64,000 bases of DNA. Source: PALSA-612 sp963846915. GTDB taxonomy: Bacteria; Actinomycetota; Thermoleophilia; Gaiellales; Gaiellaceae. The position numbers were made by a program, and so were the translations under genes. Each line of letters starts with the position of its first letter. Within the stretch, counting starts at the first letter, position 1. Below, one piece after another: positions 9,023 to 18,429 of this stretch. The stretch lies in NCBI GenBank assembly GCA_963846915.1, contig CAWJXV010000009.1:434001-498000 (forward strand), given 5' to 3'. Below the pieces are notes generated by a model, which did not search any database, was not told where the DNA came from, and saw only the letters and a list, made by a program, of their open reading frames with translations.

Positions 9023-9898
9023 ATGGCGGCGGAGACAGACTCCTGGTCAGAGTGGCTCGCGCACCGCCGGTTCGGCGGTGACGCTGACGTCGAGCGAGCA
9101 GGAATGGAAAAGCTCGCGCGGTTACGCGACCAGGTGCTCGATCGATCCGGGCTCGAGGCAGGCGAGTCGCTGCTGGATGTCGGCTGTGGGGAGGGGCTGA
9201 TCGGCTTCGGGGCGCTGGAGCGTGGTGCAGGCGCCGTGATCTTCAGCGATATCTCCGAGCGGCTTCTCTCGGTTTGCCGCGAAGCAGCTGAATCCCGCGG
9301 CGTGCTGGAGCGGTCTCGTTTCGTGTCTGCCGCTGCCGATGACCTCTCTGCCGTCGACAGCGAGTCCGTCGACGTCGTCACGACTCGTTCGGTGCTCATC
9401 TACGTCGCGAACAAGCAGGCGGCGTTCGCGGAGTTCTTCCGCGTGCTCCGGCCCGGGGGTCGCATCTCGTTGTACGAGCCGATCAACAGCTTTGCCCGCT
9501 CTGACGGCGAGACGTGGTGTGGCTATGACGTAACGCCCGTCGTGGACGACTTCGACAAGGTGCGTCCCGTCTACGAGGCGATCCAGCCGGCCGACAGCGA
9601 TCCGATGCTCGACTTCGACGAGCGGGACCTGATCCGTCTTGGCGAGGCCGCTGGATTCTTCCCGGTCGATCTACTCTTCCACGCCGAGGTAACGCGGGTC
9701 GAGCCTCGACCCTGGCAGACGTTTCTGGATGTGGCAGGGAATCCCAAGATTCCGACTCTGGCAGAGGCGATGGAGCGAGTCTTGAGTTGCGAGGAGCGCG
9801 AACGCCTCACAGCCCACCTCCGCCCGCTCGTCGAGGGCGGCCACGGGGTCTGGCGAATGGGACACGCCCTACTCTCGGCCACGAGACCACCAGGCTGA
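9023..9898 (+). CDS. class I SAM-dependent methyltransferase
   Basis: A 291-residue protein. The SAM motif I is LLDVGCGEG (about residues 50-58), motif II VIFSDIS, the post-II acidic loop VDVVTTRSVLIYV, and motif III LRPGGRISLYEP. The C-terminal part (residues 150-291) is an extra cap with an RDLIRLGEAAGFF helix, probably for the methyl acceptor, which I cannot name. No ribosome-binding site of note precedes ATG 9023. It ends convergently against a second methyltransferase. Confidence 0.85.
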   Translation: MAAETDSWSEWLAHRRFGGDADVERAGMEKLARLRDQVLDRSGLEAGESLLDVGCGEGLIGFGALERGAGAVIFSDISERLLSVCREAAESRGVLERSRFVSAAADDLSAVDSESVDVVTTRSVLIYVANKQAAFAEFFRVLRPGGRISLYEPINSFARSDGETWCGYDVTPVVDDFDKVRPVYEAIQPADSDPMLDFDERDLIRLGEAAGFFPVDLLFHAEVTRVEPRPWQTFLDVAGNPKIPTLAEAMERVLSCEERERLTAHLRPLVEGGHGVWRMGHALLSATRPPG

Positions 9899-9926
9899 GG
9901 AGCGCAGCCCGCCGGTCGTTTTCCTG

Positions 9927-10613
9927 TTACCGCCTCCGGGTGACGAACACGTACTCGCGGCTCTCGTCGGTCAGCGGTTGCCCCTCGAAGCCGCCGTACA
10001 GCGCCTCCACGTCGAGTCCCGCGACGTCGACGAGGCCGAGCCACTCGTTCTTCGTCGCCCACCAGACCGAGCTCGTCCCGCCGTCGTCGAGCCTGATGTC
10101 GATCCGGTTGTCGCCGACGGCGTAGCTCAAGCAGTGCGGAACGGGATCGTCGTGATGCTGCCCGTCCAGACGCGCCGCGATCCGGTGGTCGAAGGCGAAC
10201 GCGTTCCAGGCGAACCGGCCCCCCGGGCCGAGCGCTCCGGCGACACGCTCGAATGTCCGTCGCCGGTCGGCCCAGGTCGGCAGGTGCAGGAGTGCGCGGA
10301 AGGGGCAGTAGATCAGCCCTGCCGGTTCCTCGAGCGTGAGATCGCGCATGTCACCCTCGACCAGGTCGAGCTCCACGCCCGCCTCGGCCGCATGGCGGCG
10401 CGCCTGCTCGAGCATGGCCGGCGAGGAGTCGATGCCGATGACCTTCCGGCCGGTCTCGAGCGCGACCGGGATCGCAACGCGCCCGTTGCCGACGGCGAGC
10501 TCGACGAGCGGCCCCTCGGCCTTGCCGGCCAACGCGACGTAGAAGGGCACGTCCTGCGTCATGGCGGCCGACCAGTCGTCGTAGCGATCGGCGAACGCCT
10601 CGTCCCAGCTCAC
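9927..10613 (-). CDS. class I SAM-dependent methyltransferase
   Basis: A 228-residue protein. Motif I is LVELAVGNGRVAIP, with Asn in place of the usual second Gly-Cys element; motif II is VIGIDSSPAML, then VEGDMRDLTL and LGPGGRFAWNAF. It begins SWDEAFADRYDDWSAAM, typical of small-molecule methyltransferases of the Mtase-25 group. The start is GTG 10613, with TAGCAT exactly six bases upstream, so the mRNA is predicted leaderless. It is not closely similar to the convergent methyltransferase at 9023. Confidence 0.85.
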   Translation of the reverse strand: MSWDEAFADRYDDWSAAMTQDVPFYVALAGKAEGPLVELAVGNGRVAIPVALETGRKVIGIDSSPAMLEQARRHAAEAGVELDLVEGDMRDLTLEEPAGLIYCPFRALLHLPTWADRRRTFERVAGALGPGGRFAWNAFAFDHRIAARLDGQHHDDPVPHCLSYAVGDNRIDIRLDDGGTSSVWWATKNEWLGLVDVAGLDVEALYGGFEGQPLTDESREYVFVTRRR

Positions 10614-10671
10614 CCGGCGATGCTACGCGCGATTGCGCAATGCTACGGCGGGGTATCTCGCGTGACGGGAG

Positions 10672-10851
10672 ATGCGCGGAGCCAGATACTTCCTGCGCCA
10701 GTTCACGGCGATGTCGGTCAAGGAGCATCTCCGCTCGGAGATCGAGGACCAGGGTCGGCCGCCGGAGCTGACGACGAACGAGCTCGAGCTGGTGCGCCTC
10801 GTCCGCGACGGACGGTTCGACTGGGACGCGTACCTCGCGGAACGGTCCTAA
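10672..10851 (+). CDS. 59-residue hypothetical protein
   Basis: A small open frame from ATG 10672 to TAA 10851 with protein-like composition: a basic amphipathic N-terminus (RGARYFLRQFTAMSVKEHL) and an acidic-aromatic end (RLVRDGRFDWDAYLAERS). A weak GGGAG lies directly upstream. Its stop overlaps the stop of the convergent gene at 10848 in a shared CTAA, as at other convergent pairs in this window, which supports its being real. Family and function unknown. Confidence 0.55.
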   Translation: MRGARYFLRQFTAMSVKEHLRSEIEDQGRPPELTTNELELVRLVRDGRFDWDAYLAERS

Positions 10852-11186
10852 CGAGGTCGCTGGTCGCGCTGCATCAGCCGCTCGAACGCGCTCGGCGGGC
10901 GCGTTCCCTCCTTCGCGTCCTTCAGCGCCTCGGTGACGTAGACGCGGAGCTGGTCGACGTCGTCGTGCTCGGCGAGCGTCTCGACGAGCTCGAGCAGCGT
11001 CACCAGCGCATCCTTGTCCCCGATGCTCGCCGCGGCTGCCGCTGCCGACCACGCGTGATCGGCAGCGCGCGAGTACGCCGCGCACGTGATCGACTCGCGG
11101 ATCTCGGCGAGCTCGCGTTCCGCGTCGACGCTGTGCGGCACCCCGGAAGCGTGCCACGCGGGCGGGTCGCGCGGCGTGCTACCCAT
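10848..11186 (-). CDS. helical hypothetical protein
   Basis: Up to 112 residues; GTG 11141 (VPHSVDAERELAEIRE) is an alternative start giving 97 residues and would leave room for a promoter between this gene and the divergent peptidase gene, only five bases from the upstream ATG. The sequence is almost all helix (ELAEIRESITCAAYSRAADHAW, LVTLLELVETLAEHDDVDQLRVYVTEALKDA), ending in a basic PSAFERLMQRDQRPR tail. No family recognised. Confidence 0.6.
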   Translation of the reverse strand: MGSTPRDPPAWHASGVPHSVDAERELAEIRESITCAAYSRAADHAWSAAAAAASIGDKDALVTLLELVETLAEHDDVDQLRVYVTEALKDAKEGTRPPSAFERLMQRDQRPR

Positions 11187-11191
11187 TCGGC

Positions 11192-11863
11192 GTGGAGAAT
11201 CGGATCTTCGCGATCGGCGGCGGTTTCACCCCCGAGCCGGTGCGGCAGCATCTGCTCGCGCTCGTCGGCAAGCCTCGGCCGAAGGTACTGCTCGTGAACA
11301 CCGCGGGCGCGGAGGATCCAGACGCGACGCTCCGCGGCTACGACGCGTTCTCGGGCCGGGCCGACGTGAGCCGCATCGAGTTCTTCCCCTGGCCGCGCGA
11401 CGATCTGCGCGAGCACGTGCTCGGCCACGACGTGATCCTGGTCGGCGGGGGGAACACGGCCAATGCGCTCGCGATCTGGCGCGTGCACGGCTTCGACGCG
11501 ATCCTCCGGGAGGCGTACGAGCAGGGCATCGTTCTCGCCGGGTCGAGCGCCGGAATGATCTGCTGGTTCGAGGCCGGCGTGACCGACTCGTTCGGCCCCC
11601 AGCTGGCCGGGATGAGAGACGGGCTCGGCTTTCTGTCCGGGAGCGCGTGCCCGCACTACGACGACGACGAGCTGCGGCGACCGACGTACCGGCGGCTGAT
11701 CGACGACGAGGAGTTCCCGGCCGGCTACGCCGCGGATTCAGGTGTCGGTCTCCATTTCGTCGACGGCGAGCTGGCGGAGATCGTCACGGCGCGGGAGGGC
11801 GCCACCGGCTATCGCGTCGAGCCCGGGAGCGAGCGCGCGCTTCGGCCGACCGTGCTTCCATGA
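11192..11863 (+). CDS. peptidase E (S51 family, alpha-aspartyl dipeptidase type)
   Basis: A 223-residue class-I glutamine-amidotransferase-like hydrolase of family S51. The nucleophile is the middle serine of AGSSAGM (about residue 119), the family's AxSAG elbow. Upstream VILVGGGNTANAL and the N-terminal IFAIGGGFTPEPVRQHLL are diagnostic. It should cleave N-terminal aspartyl dipeptides in the cytoplasm; cyanophycinase is the larger relative, but the length and lack of extensions favour peptidase E. Start GTG 11192. Confidence 0.85.
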   Translation: MENRIFAIGGGFTPEPVRQHLLALVGKPRPKVLLVNTAGAEDPDATLRGYDAFSGRADVSRIEFFPWPRDDLREHVLGHDVILVGGGNTANALAIWRVHGFDAILREAYEQGIVLAGSSAGMICWFEAGVTDSFGPQLAGMRDGLGFLSGSACPHYDDDELRRPTYRRLIDDEEFPAGYAADSGVGLHFVDGELAEIVTAREGATGYRVEPGSERALRPTVLP

Positions 11864-11946
11864 GCGCCGCGTGCCCTCGCAGGACGGACATCGCCGAGAT
11901 CCGTGCCGCTGAAGGCCTAGCGCCCGCGTCCTAGACTTGGTCGGCC

Positions 11947-12876
11947 GTGCCTCTCTACCTGGCCGAGGACGACATCGACCGTCTGCTGACCCCCGAGCTC
12001 GCGCTCGAGGCCGTCGAAGGCTCGTTCCGGCGGATGTCCGAGGGTGTGGTGGAGAACGTGCCGAGGCGACGCCTCGGGCTCGACCAGGGGATGCTCGCGG
12101 TCATGTCCGCCGCCGACCTCGGCCTCGGGGTGGCCGGCGTGAAGACCTATGCCGCCGGACGCGGCGGCGCGAGCTTCGTGGTCGTCCTCTTCGACGCCGC
12201 GAACGCCGACCTCGTTGCCCTGATCGAGGCCGACCGCCTGGGCCAGTACCGGACGGGAGCTGCCACGGGGGTCGCGGCCCGCTACCTGGCGAAGCAAGGC
12301 GCGTCGTCGCTCGGTATCTTCGGAGCAGGGCTCCAGGCGGAGATGCAGCTTCGGTGCGTCCGCGCGGCGCTGCCGGAGATCGAGGAGGTCGTCGTCTACT
12401 CGCGGACGACCGAGCGGCGCGAGGAGTTCGCGAAGCGACTCGGCGTCGAGGCGGCCGAGTCGGGTCAGGACGCAGCGGCGAAGGACGTCGTCGTCACGAT
12501 CACGACTTCCCGCGACCCGGTGCTTCGCGGCGACTGGCTGCGCCCCGGGACGCTCGTCTGCGCGGCGGGCGCGAACCGTCTGCAGGCGCGCGAGCTCGAC
12601 AACGCCGTGCTCCAGCGAGCGGCGTTCGTCTGCTGCGACTCGATCGAGGACGCACGCGTCGAGTCGGGCGACCTGATCGAGCCCGTAGCGCAGGGAGTGC
12701 TCGACTGGCTCGAGGTGCACGAGCTGGCCGAGGTCGTGTCCGGCCAGGTCCAGGGTCGGCAGTCGGACGAGGACATCGTCGTCTTCAAGTCGAACGGGAT
12801 CGCCGCGTGGGACATCGCGATCGGCGCCGTGGCCGTCGAGCGTGCCCGCGAGCTCGGCGTCGGGCAGGAGCTCTAG
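11947..12876 (+). CDS. ornithine cyclodeaminase / mu-crystallin family protein
   Basis: A 309-residue NAD(P)-dependent enzyme. The Rossmann fingerprint is SLGIFGAGLQAEMQLRCV (about residues 119-136), preceded by the substrate-side GQYRTGAATGVAARYLA and followed by DVVVTITTSRDPVLRGDWLRPG. Family members convert ornithine to proline, reduce ketimines or dehydrogenate alanine; the substrate arginine and lysine positions do not single out one. Start GTG 11947 with TAGACT nine bases upstream. It shares its CTAG stop with the convergent gene at 12873. Confidence 0.85.
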   Translation: MPLYLAEDDIDRLLTPELALEAVEGSFRRMSEGVVENVPRRRLGLDQGMLAVMSAADLGLGVAGVKTYAAGRGGASFVVVLFDAANADLVALIEADRLGQYRTGAATGVAARYLAKQGASSLGIFGAGLQAEMQLRCVRAALPEIEEVVVYSRTTERREEFAKRLGVEAAESGQDAAAKDVVVTITTSRDPVLRGDWLRPGTLVCAAGANRLQARELDNAVLQRAAFVCCDSIEDARVESGDLIEPVAQGVLDWLEVHELAEVVSGQVQGRQSDEDIVVFKSNGIAAWDIAIGAVAVERARELGVGQEL

Positions 12877-13136
12877 ACCGCGGGGCCCGGGCCGTCGAGC
12901 GTCTTCGTCTGCGCGGCGACGATGTCGTCGCCGACGGCGTGGACCACCTCGGGCCGCTCGAGCACGCGTGCGAGCTCGCGCTCGGTGCAGTGGTTGCGGA
13001 CGTAGGGATCGTCGAGGATCTGGTCGAGGCTGCGGCCGCGCTTGTGCTCCCGGACGATGTAGACGGCGACGCGATCCTCCGCCCCCTTGGTGGCGAACAG
13101 GAACGAGAACGGACTCCGCAAGCTGAACCGCGCCAC
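12873..13136 (-). CDS. 87-residue hypothetical protein
   Basis: A small protein from GTG 13136. It begins ARFSLRSPFSFLFATKGAEDRVAVYIVREHKRGRSL and continues LDDPYVRNHCTERELARVLERPEVV. The second part looks like a short helical domain with a conserved-looking His-Cys pair. It is divergent from the gene at 13170 across 33 bases, and convergent with the gene at 11947. Actinobacterial genomes carry many such small proteins of unknown role; I recognise no family name. Confidence 0.6.
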   Translation of the reverse strand: MARFSLRSPFSFLFATKGAEDRVAVYIVREHKRGRSLDQILDDPYVRNHCTERELARVLERPEVVHAVGDDIVAAQTKTLDGPGPAV

Positions 13137-13169
13137 GAGCCGATTGTAGCCGTGGTCTATCCTTGCCCC

Positions 13170-13514
13170 ATGAGGCAGTCGCAGGCCTCGGCGCGATACA
13201 CGGAGCGGGTGCTCGACAGCGTCGACGACGGCGGCGAGCCCGAGCGCATCGTCCTCTGGATCGAGCGCAAGGACGGCGGCGTCTGGGCCGTCGGCCGCGC
13301 GATCAACCCGCAGCACCGCGAGAGCGACGAGCCGCGGGCCGACGACTACATCTTCGAGGGCTACGAACTGGACGACGCGCTCGACGCCGCCAACGCCGCC
13401 CTCGAGGACGACGTCAACGTGGTCGAACAGGACGGAGACCTGGGTCGCGTGGCGCCGTTCACGCGCAAGGAGATCGTTCCCAGGCTCGAGCGCGAGTTCT
13501 TCCGCGAGTCGTAA
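13170..13514 (+). CDS. hypothetical acidic protein
   Basis: A 114-residue, strongly acidic protein from ATG 13170. A TATCCT -10 box six bases upstream suggests leaderless expression. Sequence landmarks are RIVLWIERKDGGVWAVGRAINP (beta hairpin) and DDYIFEGYELDDALDAANAALEDDVNVVEQDG (helix). It looks like a compact cytoplasmic domain; no family recognised. Its C-terminus (RKEIVPRLEREFFRES) is basic. Confidence 0.65.
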   Translation: MRQSQASARYTERVLDSVDDGGEPERIVLWIERKDGGVWAVGRAINPQHRESDEPRADDYIFEGYELDDALDAANAALEDDVNVVEQDGDLGRVAPFTRKEIVPRLEREFFRES

Positions 13515-13529
13515 CGCGACCGCGGAGAA

Positions 13530-13558
13530 TCGGCACGAATTCGGCACATCGACGGCAC
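13530..13558. repeat. three direct repeats of (T)CGGCAC
   Basis: TCGGCAC occurs at 13530 and 13541 and CGGCAC at 13553, spaced 11 and 12 bases, about one helical turn. This phasing suits an operator for a transcription factor, but no regulator is known for it. Confidence 0.35.
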
Positions 13559-13589
13559 ACGTTCCGCCGTAATCTGCGGTCTCTTCCCC

Positions 13590-13609
13590 GGGGTGGGTGG
13601 GGGTTGGGG
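13590..13609 (+). promoter_or_regulatory. G-quadruplex motif upstream of mqnD
   Basis: Four G-tracts (4, 3, 5 and 4 G) separated by T, T and TT satisfy the intramolecular G-quadruplex pattern on the coding strand, about 60 bases before ATG 13668. TAGCCT (13652-13657) is a possible -10 box between it and the gene. Confidence 0.5.
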
Positions 13610-13667
13610 ACGGGACCAGAACCGTGTGCGACCGAGACCGGCCGGCCCTGCTAGCCTCCTGCGCTCG

Positions 13668-14492
13668 ATGCTGATCCGCCTCGGACACAGCCCGGACGCC
13701 GACGACGCATTCATGTTCTGGGCCCTCGCAGCCGGGCGTGTCGACACGCGTGGCTTCGAGTTCCGGCACGTCCTCCGCGACATCCAGACGCTCAACGAGT
13801 GGGCGCTCGAAGGGCGCCTGGAGACGACCGCGATCTCGCTCCACACCTACCCCTACGTGCAGGACAACTACGTGCTGCTCCCGCACGGGGCCAGCATGGG
13901 CTCGGGCTACGGGCCGATCGTCGTCGCCCGCGAGCCGATTCCGCTCGAACGCCTGACGGAGATCGAGATCGCCGTACCCGGCCGCATGACCACCGCGTTC
14001 CTCGTCCTGCGCATGGCAATCGGCGACTTCAGCTACCGCGAAGTGCCGTTCGACCAGATCATGGACGAGGTGCGCTCCGGCGCCTTCGAGGCGGGCCTGC
14101 TGATCCACGAGGGCCAGCTGACGTACGAGGCGGAGGGATTCGCGAAGGTGCTGGACCTCGGTGAGTGGTGGATGCTGGAGACGGGGCTGCCGCTGCCGCT
14201 CGGCGCCAACGTCGCGCGGCGCGACCTCGGCGAGGAGACGCTGGCCGAGCTCTCCGACGTGCTCGCCGCGTCGATCCGCGCCGGCCTCGAGAACCGCAGC
14301 GAGGCAATGGCGTACGCAATGGAGTTCAGCCGCGGACTGGAGCCGCACCTCGCCGACCGTTTCGTCGGCATGTACGTCAACGAGCTGACGGAGGACTACG
14401 GTGACGAGGGGCGGCAGGCGGTCAGGGAACTGCTGCGGCGTGCCGAGGCGCTCGGTGCCTTTCCCGAGCCCGTCCGGGTCGAATTCGTCTGA
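13668..14492 (+). CDS. mqnD: 1,4-dihydroxy-6-naphthoate synthase of the futalosine menaquinone pathway
   Basis: A 274-residue periplasmic-binding-protein-fold enzyme. The start GHSPDADDAFMFWAL matches the MqnD N-terminus (GxSPCPND-F-FHAL), and LETTAISLHTYPYVQDNYVLL followed by GASMGSGYGPIVVA is the family's core. It converts cyclic de-hypoxanthine futalosine to 1,4-dihydroxy-6-naphthoate. I use ATG 13668, where homology begins. No other mqn gene is in the window, so the pathway must be dispersed. It ends 13 bases before the thiolase gene, which however has its own -10 box. Confidence 0.85.
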   Translation: MLIRLGHSPDADDAFMFWALAAGRVDTRGFEFRHVLRDIQTLNEWALEGRLETTAISLHTYPYVQDNYVLLPHGASMGSGYGPIVVAREPIPLERLTEIEIAVPGRMTTAFLVLRMAIGDFSYREVPFDQIMDEVRSGAFEAGLLIHEGQLTYEAEGFAKVLDLGEWWMLETGLPLPLGANVARRDLGEETLAELSDVLAASIRAGLENRSEAMAYAMEFSRGLEPHLADRFVGMYVNELTEDYGDEGRQAVRELLRRAEALGAFPEPVRVEFV

Positions 14493-14505
14493 GTAGGCTT
14501 GCGGC

Positions 14506-15675
<1,170 letters not shown>

Positions 15676-15710
15676 ACTCCCGCGGCCTTTCGGCCGATAA
15701 GAGGGAGATC

Positions 15711-17144
15711 GTGGACTTGCCGCGGCCTTCTTCGTCTGCACCCGTCAGACTGACCGTTCTCGTCGGCTGCTTCGTCGCGTCGATCTGCGCTCTGCTCGCC
15801 ACGGTCGGCGCCGACGCGGACTGGCTCGCAGCACTCGGACGCGAGATCGCCCACTCGTGGTCGATCCCGAACGGCGTCCCCTTTGCGTCCGCGGCATCGG
15901 AGGGCTGGCACAACGTCCCCGTCCTCGGTGAGCTCGTGTTCCACGGGCTGCAGGCGTCGCTCGGGTCGCGAGGGCTCGTGGTCGCCCAGGTGACCGCCGT
16001 CGTCGCCTGTCTCTGGCTCGTCGCGACCGACATGCGCCGCGGCGGCGTCCCGGACGCACCCGCCGCGCTCGTCCTGATGCTCACCGCCTTCGCCGCCGCG
16101 CCGGCACTGCTCGTCGTTCGCTCGCAGCTCTTCTCGCTGGCGTTCTTCCCCCTGCTCGTCTTGCTGCTGCGCGAGGAGGCGCGCCGACCGTCGCGCCGTG
16201 TGTGGCTCCTCGTGCCGCTGGTTGTGCTCTGGTCGAATCTGCACGGAGGGGTCTTGCTCGGCGTTGCCGTCGCCGGCGCGTACCTGCTCTTCGCGCGCCT
16301 GCGCCGGGACACGCTCGTCGCCTGCGGCGTGCTCGCCGGGATGGCGCTGGCGCTGTTCGCGACACCGGCGCTCGCGCAGACCGCCGACTACTACCGCGGG
16401 GTCATGGGCAGCCAGCCGGCGTCCCGTGGGGAGGGACTCTGGCAGCCGTTGTCCTTCCACTCGCCGTTCGATCTTGTCTTCCTCGCCGTGGCCATCCCGC
16501 TCGTGGTGCTCGCGCTGCGCTCGAAGCCCGCGTTGTGGGAGTTCGTGGTGATCGTCGCACTCGGATTTGCGGCAGTACGGGCGAGCCGGAACGAGGTCTG
16601 GCTGGCGCTCTTCATCGCGCTTCCGGCCGCGCGGGCGCTGGCAGGCTCGCGCTCGTGGCGGCTGACGGCGCCGAGGAACGTCGCGATCGCGGTGACAGGC
16701 CTGCTCGTCCTCCTCGCGATCATCGGGCTGGCGCGGACGCCCGCCTCGGCCGGCGCCACCCCCGGGCTGCTGCAGACGGCCGCGCACGCCGCGAACGGGA
16801 CAGCGATCCTCGCCGACGGCGTCGACGCCGAGCAGTTGGCCCTCGCCGGCGACAGGATCCTGATCGGCAACCCGATCGACGCGTTCTCGCCACGCGAGCA
16901 GGGCCTGTACCTGGACTGGCTCGCCGGCCGACCGGCGGGCGACGCCGAGCTGGCGCGCGTGCATGTAGCGATCGTGGTCGCCGGCTCCGAAGCCGATCGT
17001 CGCCTGGCCGCGCGGAAGGACTTTGTCCCGGCCGGCCACGACAAGCGGGCAGTCGTCTACGTGCGCCGCAGGGCCGCGGGCGCCGGAGGTTTGTCACAGG
17101 GAAGCTTCGAACGCGTCACGGATTCCTCGCTAGCGTTCAGGTAG
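15711..17144 (+). CDS. polytopic membrane protein with C-terminal extracytoplasmic domain
   Basis: A 477-residue protein with about ten hydrophobic helices between residues 15 and 355, then a soluble tail (ILADGVDAEQLALAGDRILIGNPIDAFS and later VAIVVAGSEADRRLAAR). A WSNLHGGVLLG loop and conserved RSQLFSLAFFPLL segment are like those of uncharacterised actinobacterial GT-C-like membrane proteins. GAGGGA before GTG 15711 decides the start; the frame is open further upstream but overlaps the thiolase. No catalytic residue can be assigned; a sugar-transfer role is only a suggestion. Confidence 0.65.
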   Translation: MDLPRPSSSAPVRLTVLVGCFVASICALLATVGADADWLAALGREIAHSWSIPNGVPFASAASEGWHNVPVLGELVFHGLQASLGSRGLVVAQVTAVVACLWLVATDMRRGGVPDAPAALVLMLTAFAAAPALLVVRSQLFSLAFFPLLVLLLREEARRPSRRVWLLVPLVVLWSNLHGGVLLGVAVAGAYLLFARLRRDTLVACGVLAGMALALFATPALAQTADYYRGVMGSQPASRGEGLWQPLSFHSPFDLVFLAVAIPLVVLALRSKPALWEFVVIVALGFAAVRASRNEVWLALFIALPAARALAGSRSWRLTAPRNVAIAVTGLLVLLAIIGLARTPASAGATPGLLQTAAHAANGTAILADGVDAEQLALAGDRILIGNPIDAFSPREQGLYLDWLAGRPAGDAELARVHVAIVVAGSEADRRLAARKDFVPAGHDKRAVVYVRRRAAGAGGLSQGSFERVTDSSLAFR

Positions 17145-17150
17145 GGGTCT

Positions 17151-17172
17151 CGCGCCCCCAGAGGGGGGCGCG
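17151..17172. terminator. hairpin between convergent genes
   Basis: CGCGCCCCC (17151-17159) pairs with GGGGGCGCG (17164-17172) around a four-base loop, seven bases after the membrane-protein stop. No U-tract follows; it could stop transcription from either side. Confidence 0.5.
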
Positions 17173-17235
17173 GACCGAGGGGCGGCCTGGAGCGAGCGCG
17201 AGGTCGTGGCCACGCTGCAGGAAAGCGCGCGATCG

Positions 17236-17649
17236 CTACTGCGATAGCTCGGCGAAACGGATCGGCTGGGCGCCCTGCCAGAGCACGCGCTGCCCGATCT
17301 CGGGCAGGTGCTCGAGCCCCTCGACCACGGTGGCGAAGTGGTTGCCCGCGAGCTGGCCGGCCTTGCTCGCGAAGCACGTATCGCCGTACGGAAAGAGGAT
17401 CTCCGTCTCGCTGACGCCGCCCGGGTAGATGAGCAGCTCGCCCGGGGCCGGGTAGCTCGTCGGGTCCTCGAAGCCGATCCCGAGGTCGAGGTCCCCGAAT
17501 GGAATCCACGCCGACTGCCCGCTCCAGCGCGCCTGGATCAGCTTCGACTCGAGCGGCAAGAGGCGCCGGAACGCGGCCACCGTCCCGGGCGCGCCCTCCT
17601 CCTCGAGGCGGGCGACGAGACGGAACTCGGCGACGGTGATCTCCAGCAC
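17236..17649 (-). CDS. DUF3830 family (cyclophilin-like fold) protein
   Basis: A 137-residue beta-rich protein. The order VAEFRLVARLEEEGAPGTVAAFRRLLPLESKLIQARWSGQSAWIP and then SYPAPGELLIYPGGVSETEILFPYG, CFASKAGQLAGNHFATVVEG matches the DUF3830 cyclophilin-like proteins, often found beside hydantoin or purine catabolic genes. Start GTG 17649 has TAGGCT (complement of 17656-17661) six bases upstream; that -10 box includes the stop codon of the methyltransferase gene ahead of it. Its place downstream of the purine operon fits the family's usual company, but its activity is unknown. Confidence 0.75.
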   Translation of the reverse strand: MLEITVAEFRLVARLEEEGAPGTVAAFRRLLPLESKLIQARWSGQSAWIPFGDLDLGIGFEDPTSYPAPGELLIYPGGVSETEILFPYGDTCFASKAGQLAGNHFATVVEGLEHLPEIGQRVLWQGAQPIRFAELSQ

Positions 17650-17658
17650 GCGCAGAGC

Positions 17659-18429
17659 CTACGGGCGCAAGGCCCGGATGTGCAGGAAGTACGGCAGCCG
17701 CTGCCAACGTCGCTGCCGGGGCTTGGTCACCGCCGCTTCGGGAACGTCGGTCTCGCGGAGCGCCTCGACCAGGAAACCGGCCGAGCTCAGCGCGTCGACG
17801 TACCACTGGATCGGCCTGTGCTCGCTCTCGAACGTCATTTTCAGGCCGTTGCGTCGGACGGAGTCGCGGTAGCGGAAGCACGCGAGGTACGAGCCCGTGA
17901 TCACGAACGGGCTGTCGGGGTCGTCGCTCGAGAAGCGCCCCGCCGACCCGAGCGGGTGCACGACGGCGAGGCACAGGCGTCCTCCCGGTTCCAGCACGCG
18001 CGCGGACTCGCGAATTGCCCCCGCCGCGTCGGTCACGTCCTGGAGCGACATGAACGCTACGACGAGATCCGCGGCACCGTCGGGGAGCGGCAGATCCGCG
18101 GCATCGGCGAGCTCGACCTCGATCGACGGGTTCGCTTCTCGGGCCGCCTGCACCATCGTCGGCGAACCGTCGATGCCGACCACCGAGTGGCCGCGCACCT
18201 CGAGGTCTCGTGAGAGCCGTCCCTCGCCGCAACCGAGATCGATCGTGAGCCTGCCGGGCGGCGGCAGCAGCTCCAGGAACTGGTCGCGGTGATAGAGCCA
18301 GTAGCTGTCGTGGCCGGGCGCCCGGGCGACCGCGATCCAATCGGACGCGTTCTCCTCCCAGGCCGCACGCATGTCCGGTGCGTCGGCCGGGAACTCGCGG
18401 ACGAACGGCCGGTCCTGCTCGTCCGTCAC
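17659..18429 (-). CDS. class I SAM-dependent methyltransferase at the end of the purine operon
   Basis: A 256-residue protein with motif I TIDLGCGEGRLS, motif II VVGIDGSPTMV, then ADAADLPLPDGAADLVVAFMSLQDV and VLEPGGRLCLAVVHPLG. It resembles small-molecule methyltransferases of the UbiE/COQ5-like group. Start GTG 18429 overlaps the puuD stop (GTGA), so it is translated with the urate operon even though a methylation step is not part of purine breakdown. The acceptor is unknown. Confidence 0.85.
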   Translation of the reverse strand: MTDEQDRPFVREFPADAPDMRAAWEENASDWIAVARAPGHDSYWLYHRDQFLELLPPPGRLTIDLGCGEGRLSRDLEVRGHSVVGIDGSPTMVQAAREANPSIEVELADAADLPLPDGAADLVVAFMSLQDVTDAAGAIRESARVLEPGGRLCLAVVHPLGSAGRFSSDDPDSPFVITGSYLACFRYRDSVRRNGLKMTFESEHRPIQWYVDALSSAGFLVEALRETDVPEAAVTKPRQRRWQRLPYFLHIRALRP

